Below are positions 10,940 to 19,608 of a DNA stretch of 64,000 nt, piece after piece. Under the pieces are notes generated by a model. The model saw nothing but the letters and a program-made list of their open reading frames with translations. It searched no databases and was not told the origin of the DNA. How positions within the stretch are numbered: the stretch's first letter is position 1; each line of letters starts with the position of its first letter. A program made the translations under genes and the position numbers. Source of the DNA: Streptomyces endophytica (GTDB taxonomy: Bacteria > Actinomycetota > Actinomycetes > Streptomycetales > Streptomycetaceae). The DNA is taken from NCBI RefSeq assembly GCF_026153355.1, contig NZ_CP110636.1:2170001-2234000 (forward strand), in the 5' to 3' direction.

Positions 10940-13444
10940 GCGTTTCCTCCTGGTACCTCTCGCCCGTCCGGTCCCGCGGCGGGACGGCGAGCCACCACAG
11001 GGAGCGCGCCTGCGCGTCGGGGAGCGGATTGTCCGGATCCTTCATCATTCGGCGCAGCAGCCAGTCCAGCCGCCGCCGGTCGTGCTCCTCGGTCGCCAGC
11101 GCGGGCAGCAGCGCCGCCAGCCCTGGCTGGGTCCACTCCGTGCCGTCCTTGCGCACGGCCGTGCGCAGCAGGGCCTCCAGCGCGCCCATCGCCACTTCCT
11201 GCGACCGCGCGGTGTTCAGCGCGGTCCACATCAAGTCGGCCATGGGGGCGACGAGTTCGGGGTGCGCGACGGCGAGGGCGAGCGGCAGCGGCCAGTCCCC
11301 GCGGTCCCCGAGCCCGGAGTCGGGCTCGGAGTCCAGCACCTCGTCCACCTTGGTCACCGCGAGCCGGACCGTGGTCACCAGACCGAGGTCCTGGTACGGC
11401 TCGCGCTTGTGGTGCGTCCACTCCGCCATCCGCCGCAGCACCGTCGCCCCGTCCGGCAGCGCCAGCAGCCGTACGACGTTGAACGAGGCGACCGCCAGCT
11501 GCTCCCCGTCGTCCCGCACCCCGATCCGGGCCAGGGCGTCGAGGGCGTCGTCCGTGGTGGCCGCGGCGTTCCCGTAGCCCAGCGCCATCGCCGCGGTCCA
11601 GCGCAGCGACTTCGTCCCGTACCGGCTCCAGTCGTCGACCAGCCGCCGCACCGCCTTGCGGTGCGAGGCGTGCCCGGCCGCCTGGTCCATCGTGGTGGCC
11701 GCGAAGATCCGCCGGAGCGGCGTGCCCGCCTCGGCGAGCGGCCGGATCAGCTCCGCGTAACCGTGGTCGAAGTCCCGTACGCACAGCTCCCCGGCGGCCA
11801 CCGCGGCGCGCATCCACACCTGGGGACGGGGGTCGTCGGCCAGCAGGCGCAGCCAGCGCACCACCGGGCCGCGGACCGGGAAGTGCCGGTCCCAGACCTC
11901 GCTGAGCACCGCGCCGGGCAGCGCCGCCCCCGGTACCAGATCAGCTGGGCGGGCACCTCGGTGCCGGCCACCTCGACCGTGCCGTCGGTCAGTTCGGCCC
12001 GGGACAGCGCCAGGTCGGACTCCGGGTCGTCACAGAACAGCGGCCGGGCCGGGGTGTGGTCCGGATCGCTCTGGACCGACAGTTCCCAGGTCAGCAGGTG
12101 TGCGGCGGCGGCCACCGCGCTGTGCGGGGCGCCGCCCAGGACCGCCAGCGCGATCCGGAACGCCACCGGGTGGAACAGCGCCGCCGTCCCCGGCCGCCGC
12201 ACCGCGCTCCCGTCCGCGGCCGGCGGCGGCGCGGCCAGCGCCCGGTCCACCCCGGCGAACCACTCGTGGGCCTGGCCCGTCGCGAGACTCCGGCAGCCGG
12301 TCAGCAGCTCCTCGTAGGAGACGTCGTCCAGCAGGTGCCCGGCCAGCAGCGAGGCGAGCAGTTCGGCCTCGGCGGGGCGCAGGTCGTTCAGCCCGACCGC
12401 GTCCCTGATCTCCGTCTGCTCGGCCAACTCCTCGGCACGGGCGAGGAGTTCGGCCACCCGCGTGCCGCCGTCCGGGCCGTCGTCCCCGGCCGCCGCGACG
12501 TGTTCCGCCAGCCGCTCCCGCAGCCGGGCGGTGCGCAGCTCCTGCGTGGGCACGGGCGGGCAGAGCAGTCCGTACCGCCCGGCCAGCAACGGATTCGCCG
12601 CCGACCCGACCGTCACGACGATCACCGCGAACGACTCCCGCTCGTCCAGCGCCGCGGCCAGCCCGTCCAGGTCCATCGCGTCCGGCGGCAGCGCACCGGG
12701 CTTGCCGAGCGACAGCTCCAGCAGATAGCCGGTGCCGTGCCGCTCCTCCAGCGAACCGGCGAGCTTCGGCACGCCGCCGTCCGTCTCGACGTCCACCCGC
12801 AGCACCCGCGGCCCGGACCCGGCTTCCTCGCCCGGGCCGTCCTCCGCGAGGGCGGTGACCTCGTCCAGGAGGGCCAGTGCGGTGCTGGTGCGCCCGGTGC
12901 CGGGCGCCGCGCCGAGCACCAGCAGCCGGCGGGCCCGCAGCGCGTTGCGCAGCCGTAAGTACCCCTCCGGTTCGACGTGCACCCGCCGGAGCCGGCGCAG
13001 CTCCTCGTCCGGCACCGGCCCGCTGCGTACCCCCGCCGCGGCCTGCCGGGCGTCCATCCGCAGGTGGATGTCCCCGATGTGGGCGCTCTGGATGTACGAA
13101 CGGTCGAAGCTGTTCAGGTCCCGCCCGGTGTCGAACAGCATCCGGGTGGCGCGGCGGGCCCGCGACGCGGCGGCGAGGTCGGTCGGCCCGTCCTCGCTCT
13201 CCTCCCCGGCGAGCGGATTGCCGGTGTGCTCCTTGAACCGCCCCGCGGCGCGCTCCCGTTCGCGTTCCCGCTCCGCGGCCTCGTCGTCGGTGGCGTCCCC
13301 GCCGTCCCCCTTGTCGTCCGCCCCGCGCGCCCGGTCGTCACCGTCCTTGCCGCGGGCCTTGTGCCCGTCCTCCGGGGACGGCCCGCCGGCCGCCTTCGGG
13401 GCCTCGGGCTCGGCCGGTCCCCCCGCCTGCTCTTCCTCGGCCAT
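10932..13444 (-). CDS. P-loop/helical-repeat protein with an amyloid-like motif (apparent frameshift)
   Basis: ATG at 13444 lies 5 nt after the cyclase stop. Residues 1-95 are low-complexity and charged. Residues 117-126 read YIQSAHIGDI, matching the cyclase C-terminus. A Walker A-like loop at 179-187 (AAPGTGRTS) has Arg in place of the usual Lys, followed by a Walker B-like strand (FAVIVVTVGSA). From about residue 510 the chain is helical-repeat-like. The frame changes at 11927-11931 (five C). One added base yields 837 residues ending at 10932. It resembles STAND-like conflict ATPases with a degenerate nucleotide site, but I cannot name the family. I infer an oligomerising switch between cyclase and effector. 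Confidence 0.7.
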
Positions 13445-13449
13445 GTGCC

Positions 13450-14370
13450 TCAGCCCTTCCGCCGCTCGGTGTCGCCGGTGACCCGCCCGATGTGCACGCC
13501 CTGGTGGTAGACGTTGTTCTCGTGCCGGGACATGTCGCCCCGGACGACGTACCGGTCACCGCCGGACCCGCCGGACCCGCCGGACCCGCCGGACCCACCG
13601 GACCCACCCGATCCGCCGCCCCCGTCGCGGTCGCCGTCCTCGCCGCCGTCCTCGTGGTCCTGTTCGTCCTCGCCGTCGCGGTGGTGCACGGCCCCGGCCC
13701 CGGCCCCGCCCCCCGCGTCCCCGGCGCCCCGCACCGCGCGCGTCCGCCCCTCGCCCGGATCGAGGCAGTCCGGTATCGCCGGTGCGTCCCGTCCGGGAAG
13801 GTGGAACCAGGCGGTGACCGCGCCCTCCTTGAGCGCCAGCCGGGCCCGGGAGTAGCGCGTCGGCTCGATGAACTTGCCGCCGTGGCGGACCACGTCCTCG
13901 TACAGCGACGCGGACACCACCAGCACGAGATCCGCCCGCTCGGCGTCCAGCAGCTGCCGCCCGACGGGGGAGTCGGCCAGCCGGCAGGCGAGGTCGACCG
14001 CGTGTCCGCTGATCCCCCGGCGGTCGTGCACCACCGGGCCGACGTGCATGCCCACCCGCAGCCCGAGGGGGACCCGCAGGCCGCGGTTCTCGTCCCGCAG
14101 CTTCTCCCGCACCTCGACCGTCCACAGGCCGAGCAGCCGGGTCACCGCGATCCGGCCGGCCACCGACAGCAGTACGCCGTCGCCGCGGTCCTCCATGTGG
14201 ACCGCGTCCGGCGCCACCTTGGCGTGGCTGAACGCCGTTTCCAGGACCCGGTAGATCCGGTCGCGCATCCGTGGCCTGTCCACGTCGTCCCATTCCCCGG
14301 ACCGCCGGGCGTCGACGCTGATCACCAACTCGTAGTGAGCCTCCGCGACATCCCTCGCGTCGTCGTCCAC
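13450..14370 (-). CDS. Class III nucleotidyl cyclase-like protein (Pycsar PycC-like) with amyloid-like tail
   Basis: GTG at 14370 follows GGGGCTCGG. The 306-residue protein begins with a class III cyclase fold: metal-site Asp20 in LVISVDARRS, Asp64 in the GDG turn, RVGMHVGPV at ~125, and GHAVDLACRLADS, where the usual transition-state Asn is Asp but the Arg is kept. The adenine-selecting Lys before GDG is absent (EDRGDG), which fits a non-adenylate cyclase. Residues 215-250 are Asp/Glu/His-rich, then an SGG-repeat linker and a terminal YHQGVHIGRV motif. It is the first gene of the eight-gene operon that includes a Pycsar-type membrane effector. I infer synthesis of a cyclic (possibly pyrimidine) nucleotide. 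Confidence 0.78.
   Translation of the reverse strand: MDDDARDVAEAHYELVISVDARRSGEWDDVDRPRMRDRIYRVLETAFSHAKVAPDAVHMEDRGDGVLLSVAGRIAVTRLLGLWTVEVREKLRDENRGLRVPLGLRVGMHVGPVVHDRRGISGHAVDLACRLADSPVGRQLLDAERADLVLVVSASLYEDVVRHGGKFIEPTRYSRARLALKEGAVTAWFHLPGRDAPAIPDCLDPGEGRTRAVRGAGDAGGGAGAGAVHHRDGEDEQDHEDGGEDGDRDGGGGSGGSGGSGGSGGSGGSGGDRYVVRGDMSRHENNVYHQGVHIGRVTGDTERRKG
13561..13617. repeat. 9-bp tandem repeat encoding the SGG linker of the cyclase
   Basis: About six copies of GCCGGACCC (plus strand), the last ones diverged, encode repeated Ser-Gly-Gly on the minus strand. The length is a multiple of three, so copy-number change would alter linker length without breaking the frame. Confidence 0.85.
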
Positions 14371-14546
14371 CCCGAGCCCCCTGTCCTGCCGTTCCGTTCG
14401 ATTGCCGTCCCCATCAGCTTCCGGCCCGGGACCGGGGCCGTCTGTAGCCGTTTACACACGCCGGGCGTGCGCTCTGCGTCAGGTCCGCGCCCCTGCCGCG
14501 CGCGTTCCCGCCGCACGCGTTCCGGCGGTGCGCATTCCTGCCGTTC

Positions 14547-15257
14547 TCATTCCTGATGGCCCTCGGCGAGGAGGCCGAGCAGCGCGGGGTCGAGGATCTC
14601 CACCATCCGGTTGCCGGTACGCACGACCTGCTGCGTACGCAGCAGCCGCAGGGCCTTGGCGACGGCTTCGCGGGTGGCCCCCACGGTGGCCGCCAGTTCG
14701 TCCTGGGCCAGGTGGACGACGGTCCCGGGTCTGGAACGGCCGGGTACCGGCGGGGCGTAGGGGCCGGCGGGCTCGACCCGGGACAACTCGCTGAGCCGGG
14801 CGGCCAGTCGCTGCAACACGGTGAGCGAGGCGAGCGCGGACCGCTCCTGGTCGGCGCTGCGGAGCCGGAAGGTGAGCTGGCGGATCACCAGTCCGCTGAC
14901 CCGCGGGTGCAGGGCGAGGAAGCGACGGAACGCGTCGCCGGAGATGACCTGGGCCTCGATCGGCCCCAGGGCGCGCACGGTGGCGCTGCGGGGATGACTG
15001 TCCAACGCGGCCATTTCCCCGAGGAGTTCACCCGGGCCGCGCAGGCCGAGTATCAGCCGGGTGGCACCCCGGTCCGTGGCCACGGAAACGGTCACCCATC
15101 CGCGCAGAATGATCATGACGTGACTGGACCGGTCGCCCTCCGTCAGAAGGTGGGCATCGGCCGGATAACGCTTCCGGCTCCCGAGAGCCATCACGCTCTC
15201 GTTCTCCTGGGCTGTCAGAGCCCGCGCAAAAGCCAGCTCGTCGCCGAGCAGCCCCAT
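14547..15257 (-). CDS. Crp/Fnr-family transcriptional regulator with cyclic-nucleotide pocket
   Basis: ATG at 15257 is preceded by GGGGGGAG. The 236-residue protein has an N-terminal cNMP-binding beta roll with the phosphate-binding cassette GELLGEMAALDSHPRSATV, retaining the Glu and Arg that contact the cyclic phosphate and ribose. A dimer helix follows, then a C-terminal winged HTH (LAQDELAATVGATREAVAKALRLL). There are no Fe-S cysteines, so CRP-like rather than FNR-like. It is on the same strand as the cyclase cluster and ends 176 nt upstream of the cyclase start. It may sense that cyclase's product or ordinary cAMP. Family certain, ligand inferred. Confidence 0.9.
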   Translation of the reverse strand: MGLLGDELAFARALTAQENESVMALGSRKRYPADAHLLTEGDRSSHVMIILRGWVTVSVATDRGATRLILGLRGPGELLGEMAALDSHPRSATVRALGPIEAQVISGDAFRRFLALHPRVSGLVIRQLTFRLRSADQERSALASLTVLQRLAARLSELSRVEPAGPYAPPVPGRSRPGTVVHLAQDELAATVGATREAVAKALRLLRTQQVVRTGNRMVEILDPALLGLLAEGHQE

Positions 15258-15955
15258 GGCCACTCCCCCCACGGCAGCAGTCCGTATGGCCGGTTTTTCG
15301 TAGGCGTTGATGGTCGCAGAGTGACCCTTTGGGTCGAGTGAATTACGCCACACCTCGAATACTCGGCAGTACCCCCCGAACCCCCAGGTAAACGGCCCCA
15401 CCCCGAGCCGCCCGCGCGGCCGATACCCCTCACCATCCAGCCATCAACCCCCGTCCCTCAGCCAACGACCCGGAGGTCAGACCCCCACCCGTGTGAGCGA
15501 CCCCCGCCACTCCGAATTGGCCAAAACTCAGGTTTCCGCCAACGGATCGGTAATTCCATTCCACACAAGAGGAGTCACTCCTTCCTCGGTGCCACCACGC
15601 CCAAGATCGAAAAAGCCCGGGTTTCCGCACTTCACCGCCCTGTCCGCTCTCCACCCGCTAGGGTTCCCCCACACATGGCGAGTATGTGACGTAGCGCACA
15701 CGGCGTACAGGGGGCCGCCGGGATTCACTCCCGCGCGCGGTCGTACGCAACCGGGCGCCCTCGGGCTCGTGGTGGATCGGTGGACCGGCACTGTGGCGGA
15801 TCCGCGGACCGGCACGTTGTGGACGTCGAGAGGGGAAGCGGCGGCCGGGTGAGGTCGTCCGCGCACCGGGGCCGAGCGGTCGATCCGCCGGCTCGCGACG
15901 GCGCCGGCGGATCTGCCTGCCGGCCGTAACGGTCCCCCGGCAGCGGGAATTCGGG
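15258..15955. other. Gene-free stretch upstream of the Crp/Fnr gene
   Basis: I see no convincing gene here. Open frames exist on both strands but have shadow-like composition. A CRP-like dyad (TGTGAC at 15685-15690 and GCACA at 15696-15700) is the only recognisable regulatory signal; it may be a binding site for the adjacent regulator or for the chromosomal Crp. Confidence 0.4.
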
Positions 15956-16321
15956 TCAGAGGCGGCGTATCCGTGCGGCGATCCCATGGCCGACCAGGAG
16001 GTAAATCACTGCGGGCAGACCGAAATTGAGGAATACCCGCAGGCCTTCGGTGTCCATGGTGAAGATGTCCTGGGACCAGCCGGCGAGCCAGCCGGCCAGG
16101 CCGTGCACAGAGCCGACGAAGACATTTCCCCGGTTGGCCTCCAGCAGGTACAGCAGGATCCACAGGCCCAGAATGCCTGCGGCGATGTCCGCGATCGTGT
16201 GGATGACCAGGGCCGTCCGGTGTGCCCCGGAGCCGTCCCGGCCGCGCCGGTGGATGTCGGGATGAGTGCTGTAGGGGCCGTAATTGTCGTTTACCGGCAT
16301 GGGGTCATGAGGGCTGTTCAT
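15956..16321 (-). CDS. Small two-helix membrane protein, unknown function
   Basis: ATG at 16321 has AAGGGGGC close upstream. The 121-residue product has a polar N-terminus (about 35 residues), a first hydrophobic helix (IADIAAGILGLWILLYLLEA), a short loop with VHGLAGWLAGW, and a second helix (LRVFLNFGLPAVIYLLVG) ending in IAARIRRL. This composition is typical of small Streptomyces integral membrane proteins. No enzymatic motif is visible. It stands alone, with gene-free DNA on both sides. Confidence 0.7.
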   Translation of the reverse strand: MNSPHDPMPVNDNYGPYSTHPDIHRRGRDGSGAHRTALVIHTIADIAAGILGLWILLYLLEANRGNVFVGSVHGLAGWLAGWSQDIFTMDTEGLRVFLNFGLPAVIYLLVGHGIAARIRRL

Positions 16322-16544
16322 GCCCCCTTACTTGCCTCGCCCGAGTACCCGAAACCCCTCTTGAACCTGCGATTGCATATCGGTTTCGAGATCCCTGCCC
16401 GGGTGCTTCGAACTCTCTTTTCCTGCCGTGTCCTGAATGCGACCGGTATATTTCCCGCTATTTTTCCCGCTATTTTTCGCGCTCGGGGGAAGCGGGCGCC
16501 GGATCCCCCTCGTCACACCCGGCGCCCCGCCGCCCCCGCCGGTC

Positions 16545-17726
16545 CTACGGGCGGAACGGCCGCACGGCGGTCGGGCCGTCGCTGACGTGCAGGAGCGCGT
16601 CCGCCGCGTCGAGGGTCGCCCGGTCGAGCGGGAAGTAGCCCTGCTGCGGGGTGGTATCGGTCCGTGTACGGACGGGAGTTGCCGTGGCGGCCGCGGTGAC
16701 CGTACGGGCCGCGGTCAGCCCCCAGCCGGTGATGCGGTCCTGCAGGATCGCCTCCCAGGTATCCGCCGCCGGCTCCCCCAGCCCGAGGACGTCGCTGCTG
16801 CCCAAGGTGCCGAGGACGACGGTGTACCGCTCGTCCAGCAGACACCCCACGATGGCGCCGGCGGAGAACCAGTCGAGGTCCCTGCCCGCCATCGGCATGG
16901 TGCTCCGGTTCTTCTGCAGGTGGAGGTTGTGGGCGAAGACCAGCGTCGGCCCCCGCCGGGCCTCGATGTCGCGCACGTCGAGGAGGTTCTGGGCCATCAG
17001 CGCGTCCCGGGTGGCCAGCAGCCCGCAGATCCGGGCGCTCTCGTCGATGCGCTGTGCCGACTGCTTGTGGTAGCGCAACAGGCCCAGCCCGGCCGTGAGG
17101 TGTGTCCTGGCCCGGAACCACTCGGCACGTGACGTCGTCGCGATCAGCTCCGGGGCGCGCGCATGGAGCTCGGTGAGCATGTCGTCCGCGAGCGTCCGGA
17201 GCTTCTCGGCCTCGGCCGTGTCACCGATCGACATCGCCGGGTCCAGGATCGCCTCCGTGCGGCTCCACCGCTCGTCCTCCCCGGCGAGGCCCGCGAGATC
17301 GACATCGAGGTCGGGCTTCAGATAGTCGCGGGCGTATTCGAGGTAGCGCCGCGGGCTGGGTGCGCTGAAGTTCTCCATCTCGGCGTCGATGCCGTGGAAG
17401 GCCAGGCGCTCCTCCGCCGGCCGGCCTTCGTTGTGCTCGCGCATCCAGGCAACGAGCTGCCTGTTGGCGAGCACCTCCCCGAAGCCGGTCGAGAAGCCCT
17501 CGCTCATCACTTCGTCGAGCGTTCCGGGTCCCCCCTGGACGAAGTCGTTCACCCGCAGCGCCGGCACCCGGTCGATCTCCAGCGCGATCGACCGGAAGCC
17601 ACGGTCGGCCAGCTGGACGAGCAGCTCGTTCCGCAGCCGCCCGAAGGCGGGCTCCAGGTGCGTCGGCTCACCGAGCGCCAGCAGCTCACATGACGTACTC
17701 ACGAAGTCTTGCATGTCCTGACTCAT
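16545..17726 (-). CDS. Erythromycin esterase-family protein
   Basis: I choose the ATG at 17726 (MSQDMQDF); upstream in-frame codons run into the divergent promoter. The 393-residue product carries the Ere-type start of the domain (LALGEPTHLEPAFGRLRNEL, then FRSIALEIDR) with the conserved Glu and His, FHGIDAEMENF, and LVFAHNLHLQKN. Enzymes of this family open macrolide lactone rings, but many chromosomal Streptomyces members act on unknown substrates. It is transcribed divergently from a MerR-type regulator at 17828, with an inverted repeat between them, so it is probably the regulated target. Confidence 0.88.
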   Translation of the reverse strand: MSQDMQDFVSTSCELLALGEPTHLEPAFGRLRNELLVQLADRGFRSIALEIDRVPALRVNDFVQGGPGTLDEVMSEGFSTGFGEVLANRQLVAWMREHNEGRPAEERLAFHGIDAEMENFSAPSPRRYLEYARDYLKPDLDVDLAGLAGEDERWSRTEAILDPAMSIGDTAEAEKLRTLADDMLTELHARAPELIATTSRAEWFRARTHLTAGLGLLRYHKQSAQRIDESARICGLLATRDALMAQNLLDVRDIEARRGPTLVFAHNLHLQKNRSTMPMAGRDLDWFSAGAIVGCLLDERYTVVLGTLGSSDVLGLGEPAADTWEAILQDRITGWGLTAARTVTAAATATPVRTRTDTTPQQGYFPLDRATLDAADALLHVSDGPTAVRPFRP

Positions 17727-17737
17727 GAGCCTCAATC

Positions 17738-17762
17738 GTATCCTTGAAAGGGCGGTTGATAC
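17738..17762. promoter_or_regulatory. Inverted repeat in the Ere/MerR divergent promoter
   Basis: GTATC at 17738-17742 and GATAC at 17758-17762 form a dyad with a 15-nt centre, in the 101-nt gap between two divergent starts. MerR-family operators typically lie within such long-spacer promoters. This is the likely binding site of the adjacent regulator. Confidence 0.5.
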
Positions 17763-17827
17763 TTTTCTCATTCCTGCCCAAGTACTGCACGACTGGCTCC
17801 GCCCAAAGTCTCAAACAGGTGGTAACC

Positions 17828-18588
17828 ATGCGCCCCTCCGACCTCGCGCGCGAGCACGGCATCTCGACCCAGGCGGTCCGCAACTACGAACGGGACGGTT
17901 TCCTCCCGCCCGCGGAGCGCACAGGGAGCGGTTACCGCATCTACACCGAGGTGCACGCGGCGGCGCTCCGCGCCTTCCTCGCCCTCATCCCGGGCTACGG
18001 GCACGCGGCCGGCGGCCAGATCATGAACGCGCTCCACCGCGACGCCGTCGATGACGCCCTGGTGCTCATCGACCGCGGCCACAGCCAGTTGCTCCGCGAC
18101 CGCGAGACCCTCGACGCGGTGCGCAGAGCGGTGGATCACCTGACGGCGGAGTGGGACGCCACCACGGAATCCTCGGCGGCCCCCGCCGCCCGCACCGTCG
18201 GCGAACTCGCCCACCAACTCGGCGTCACCCCGGCAACCGTGCGCAACTGGGAGGACGCCGGCATCCTCACCCCGCCCGCGACCCGCGCACCGGACACCGC
18301 ATCTACCGCCCGAGCGACATCCGCGACGCCGAGTTCGCCCACCTCCTCAGGCGCGGCGGCTACCTGCTGGACCACATCTCCGCCGTGGTCCAGCAGATCC
18401 GCACGGCCGGCGACACCGCGACCCTGTCCGCCGCCCTGGACGACTGGCACTACAAGCTCACCGCCCAGGGCCTCGCCATGCTCCACGCATCCACCCACCT
18501 CAGCCACTATCTGGCCCTGCTCAACACCCCTGCGGCACAGCCGTCGACGCGGACGCAGGGTCGACCACCACACCCCCGTCCCACCTGA
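17828..18588 (+). CDS. MerR-family regulator with two HTH domains, TioE-like (apparent frameshift)
   Basis: ATG at 17828 follows AGGTGGTAACC. The first MerR HTH is residues 1-45 (SDLAREHGISTQAVRNYERD), a helical middle follows, and a second MerR HTH starts at about 122 (VGELAHQLGVTPATVRNWED). The frame changes at 18275-18277 (CCC). One added base joins the halves as ILTPPRDPRTGHRIYRPSDI and gives 253 residues. Double-HTH MerR proteins of this kind are called TioE-like in Streptomyces. It is divergent from the erythromycin-esterase-like gene, which it probably controls. Restoring the reading frame also restores the conserved GHRIYRPSDI of the second HTH, so I favour sequence error over decay. 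Confidence 0.82.
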
Positions 18589-18666
18589 TCGGACCGGGCA
18601 CAGGATGTCGGGTGCGGCATGCTGCGGTGTTCCTGGCGTGAGGCGCGTCAAGGGAAGGGGACCGGA

Positions 18667-19533
18667 GTGCTGGAGCGGTTGAACGAGGCGCTGGAACACA
18701 TCGAGTCGCATCTCGACCAGCGGATCGAGGTGGCCGAGCTGGCGCGGATCGCGGTGACGTCGGAGTACCACTTCCGCCGGCTGTTCTCCGCGCTGGCGGG
18801 GGTCTCGCTGTCGGAGTACGTCCGGCGCAGACGGCTCACCGTCGCGGGGGCCGACGTGCTCGCGGGGGAGCGGACGCTGCTGGAGATCGCGGTGCGCTAC
18901 GGCTACGGCTCGGGGGAGGCGTTCGCGCGGGCGTTCCGTACCGTGCACGGCATCGGACCGGGCGAGGCCCGGCGGACCGGCGCGGCGCTGCGCTCCCAGC
19001 CCCGGATGTCCTTTCGCCTCATCGTCGAAGGGAGTAGCAGCATGCGCTATCGCGTGGTGGAGAAGGGGGAGTTCCGTGTCGTCGGCAAGAAGGCCCGCGT
19101 CCCGCTGGTCCATGTCGGGGTGAACCCGGCGATCGCGGAGTTCATCCGGGGCATCGACAAGGAGACCGTGGGGCGCATCAACGCGCTGTCGGACCAGCAG
19201 CCGGAGGGGATCGTCTCGGTCAGCGACGACCTCGACCCGAGCCGGGCCGAGGGCACCGAACTCGACTACTACCACGGCGTGGTGACCGGGGCGGACGTGC
19301 CGGAGGACCTGGACGCGCTCACCGTCCCCGCGGGGACCTGGGCCGTCTTCGAGAACTCCGGACCGTTCCCGCAGGCACTCCAGCTCCTGTGGCGGGACGT
19401 GTTCACGCAGTGGTTCCCGTCCAACCCGTACCAGAGCAGGCAGGGACCCGAGATCCTGCGCGCCCGTCTGTCGCAGGACGCGACGCGGGCGGACTCGGAA
19501 CTGTGGATCCCGGTGGAGCGGACCGGAGCCTGA
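18667..19533 (+). CDS. AraC-family regulator with GyrI-like ligand domain
   Basis: I choose GTG at 18667, after AAGGGAAGGGG; an ATG 48 nt upstream lacks a ribosome site. Residues 1-100 hold two AraC helix-turn-helices (VAELARIAVTSEYHFRRLFS and EIAVRYGYGSGEAFARAFR). Residues 125-288 are a GyrI/SOUL-like effector-binding domain (YRVVEKGEFRVVGKKARV ... WAVFENSGPFPQALQLLW). This is the Rob/BltR-like arrangement used by multidrug-sensing activators. The ligand is unknown. It ends against a bidirectional hairpin, with the deacetylase-like gene convergent. Confidence 0.9.
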   Translation: MLERLNEALEHIESHLDQRIEVAELARIAVTSEYHFRRLFSALAGVSLSEYVRRRRLTVAGADVLAGERTLLEIAVRYGYGSGEAFARAFRTVHGIGPGEARRTGAALRSQPRMSFRLIVEGSSSMRYRVVEKGEFRVVGKKARVPLVHVGVNPAIAEFIRGIDKETVGRINALSDQQPEGIVSVSDDLDPSRAEGTELDYYHGVVTGADVPEDLDALTVPAGTWAVFENSGPFPQALQLLWRDVFTQWFPSNPYQSRQGPEILRARLSQDATRADSELWIPVERTGA

Positions 19534-19541
19534 GCACAGCG

Positions 19542-19577
19542 GCGCGGCGGCGTCCCGTCCCGGGATGCCGCCGCGCG
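19542..19577. terminator. Bidirectional hairpin between convergent genes
   Basis: A long GC stem (GCGCGGCGGC near 19542 with GCCGCCGCGC near 19576, interrupted once) lies between the AraC-type gene and the deacetylase-like gene. It has no T-run, as usual for Streptomyces. Confidence 0.6.
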
Positions 19578-19608
19578 GGCGGGCTCGTGCGCGGCCTTCC
19601 CGCTGCCG

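Noticed and set aside
15493..15852. Open frame upstream of the Crp/Fnr gene
   Set aside because: No ribosome site, no domain and composition unlike coding DNA; treated as intergenic.
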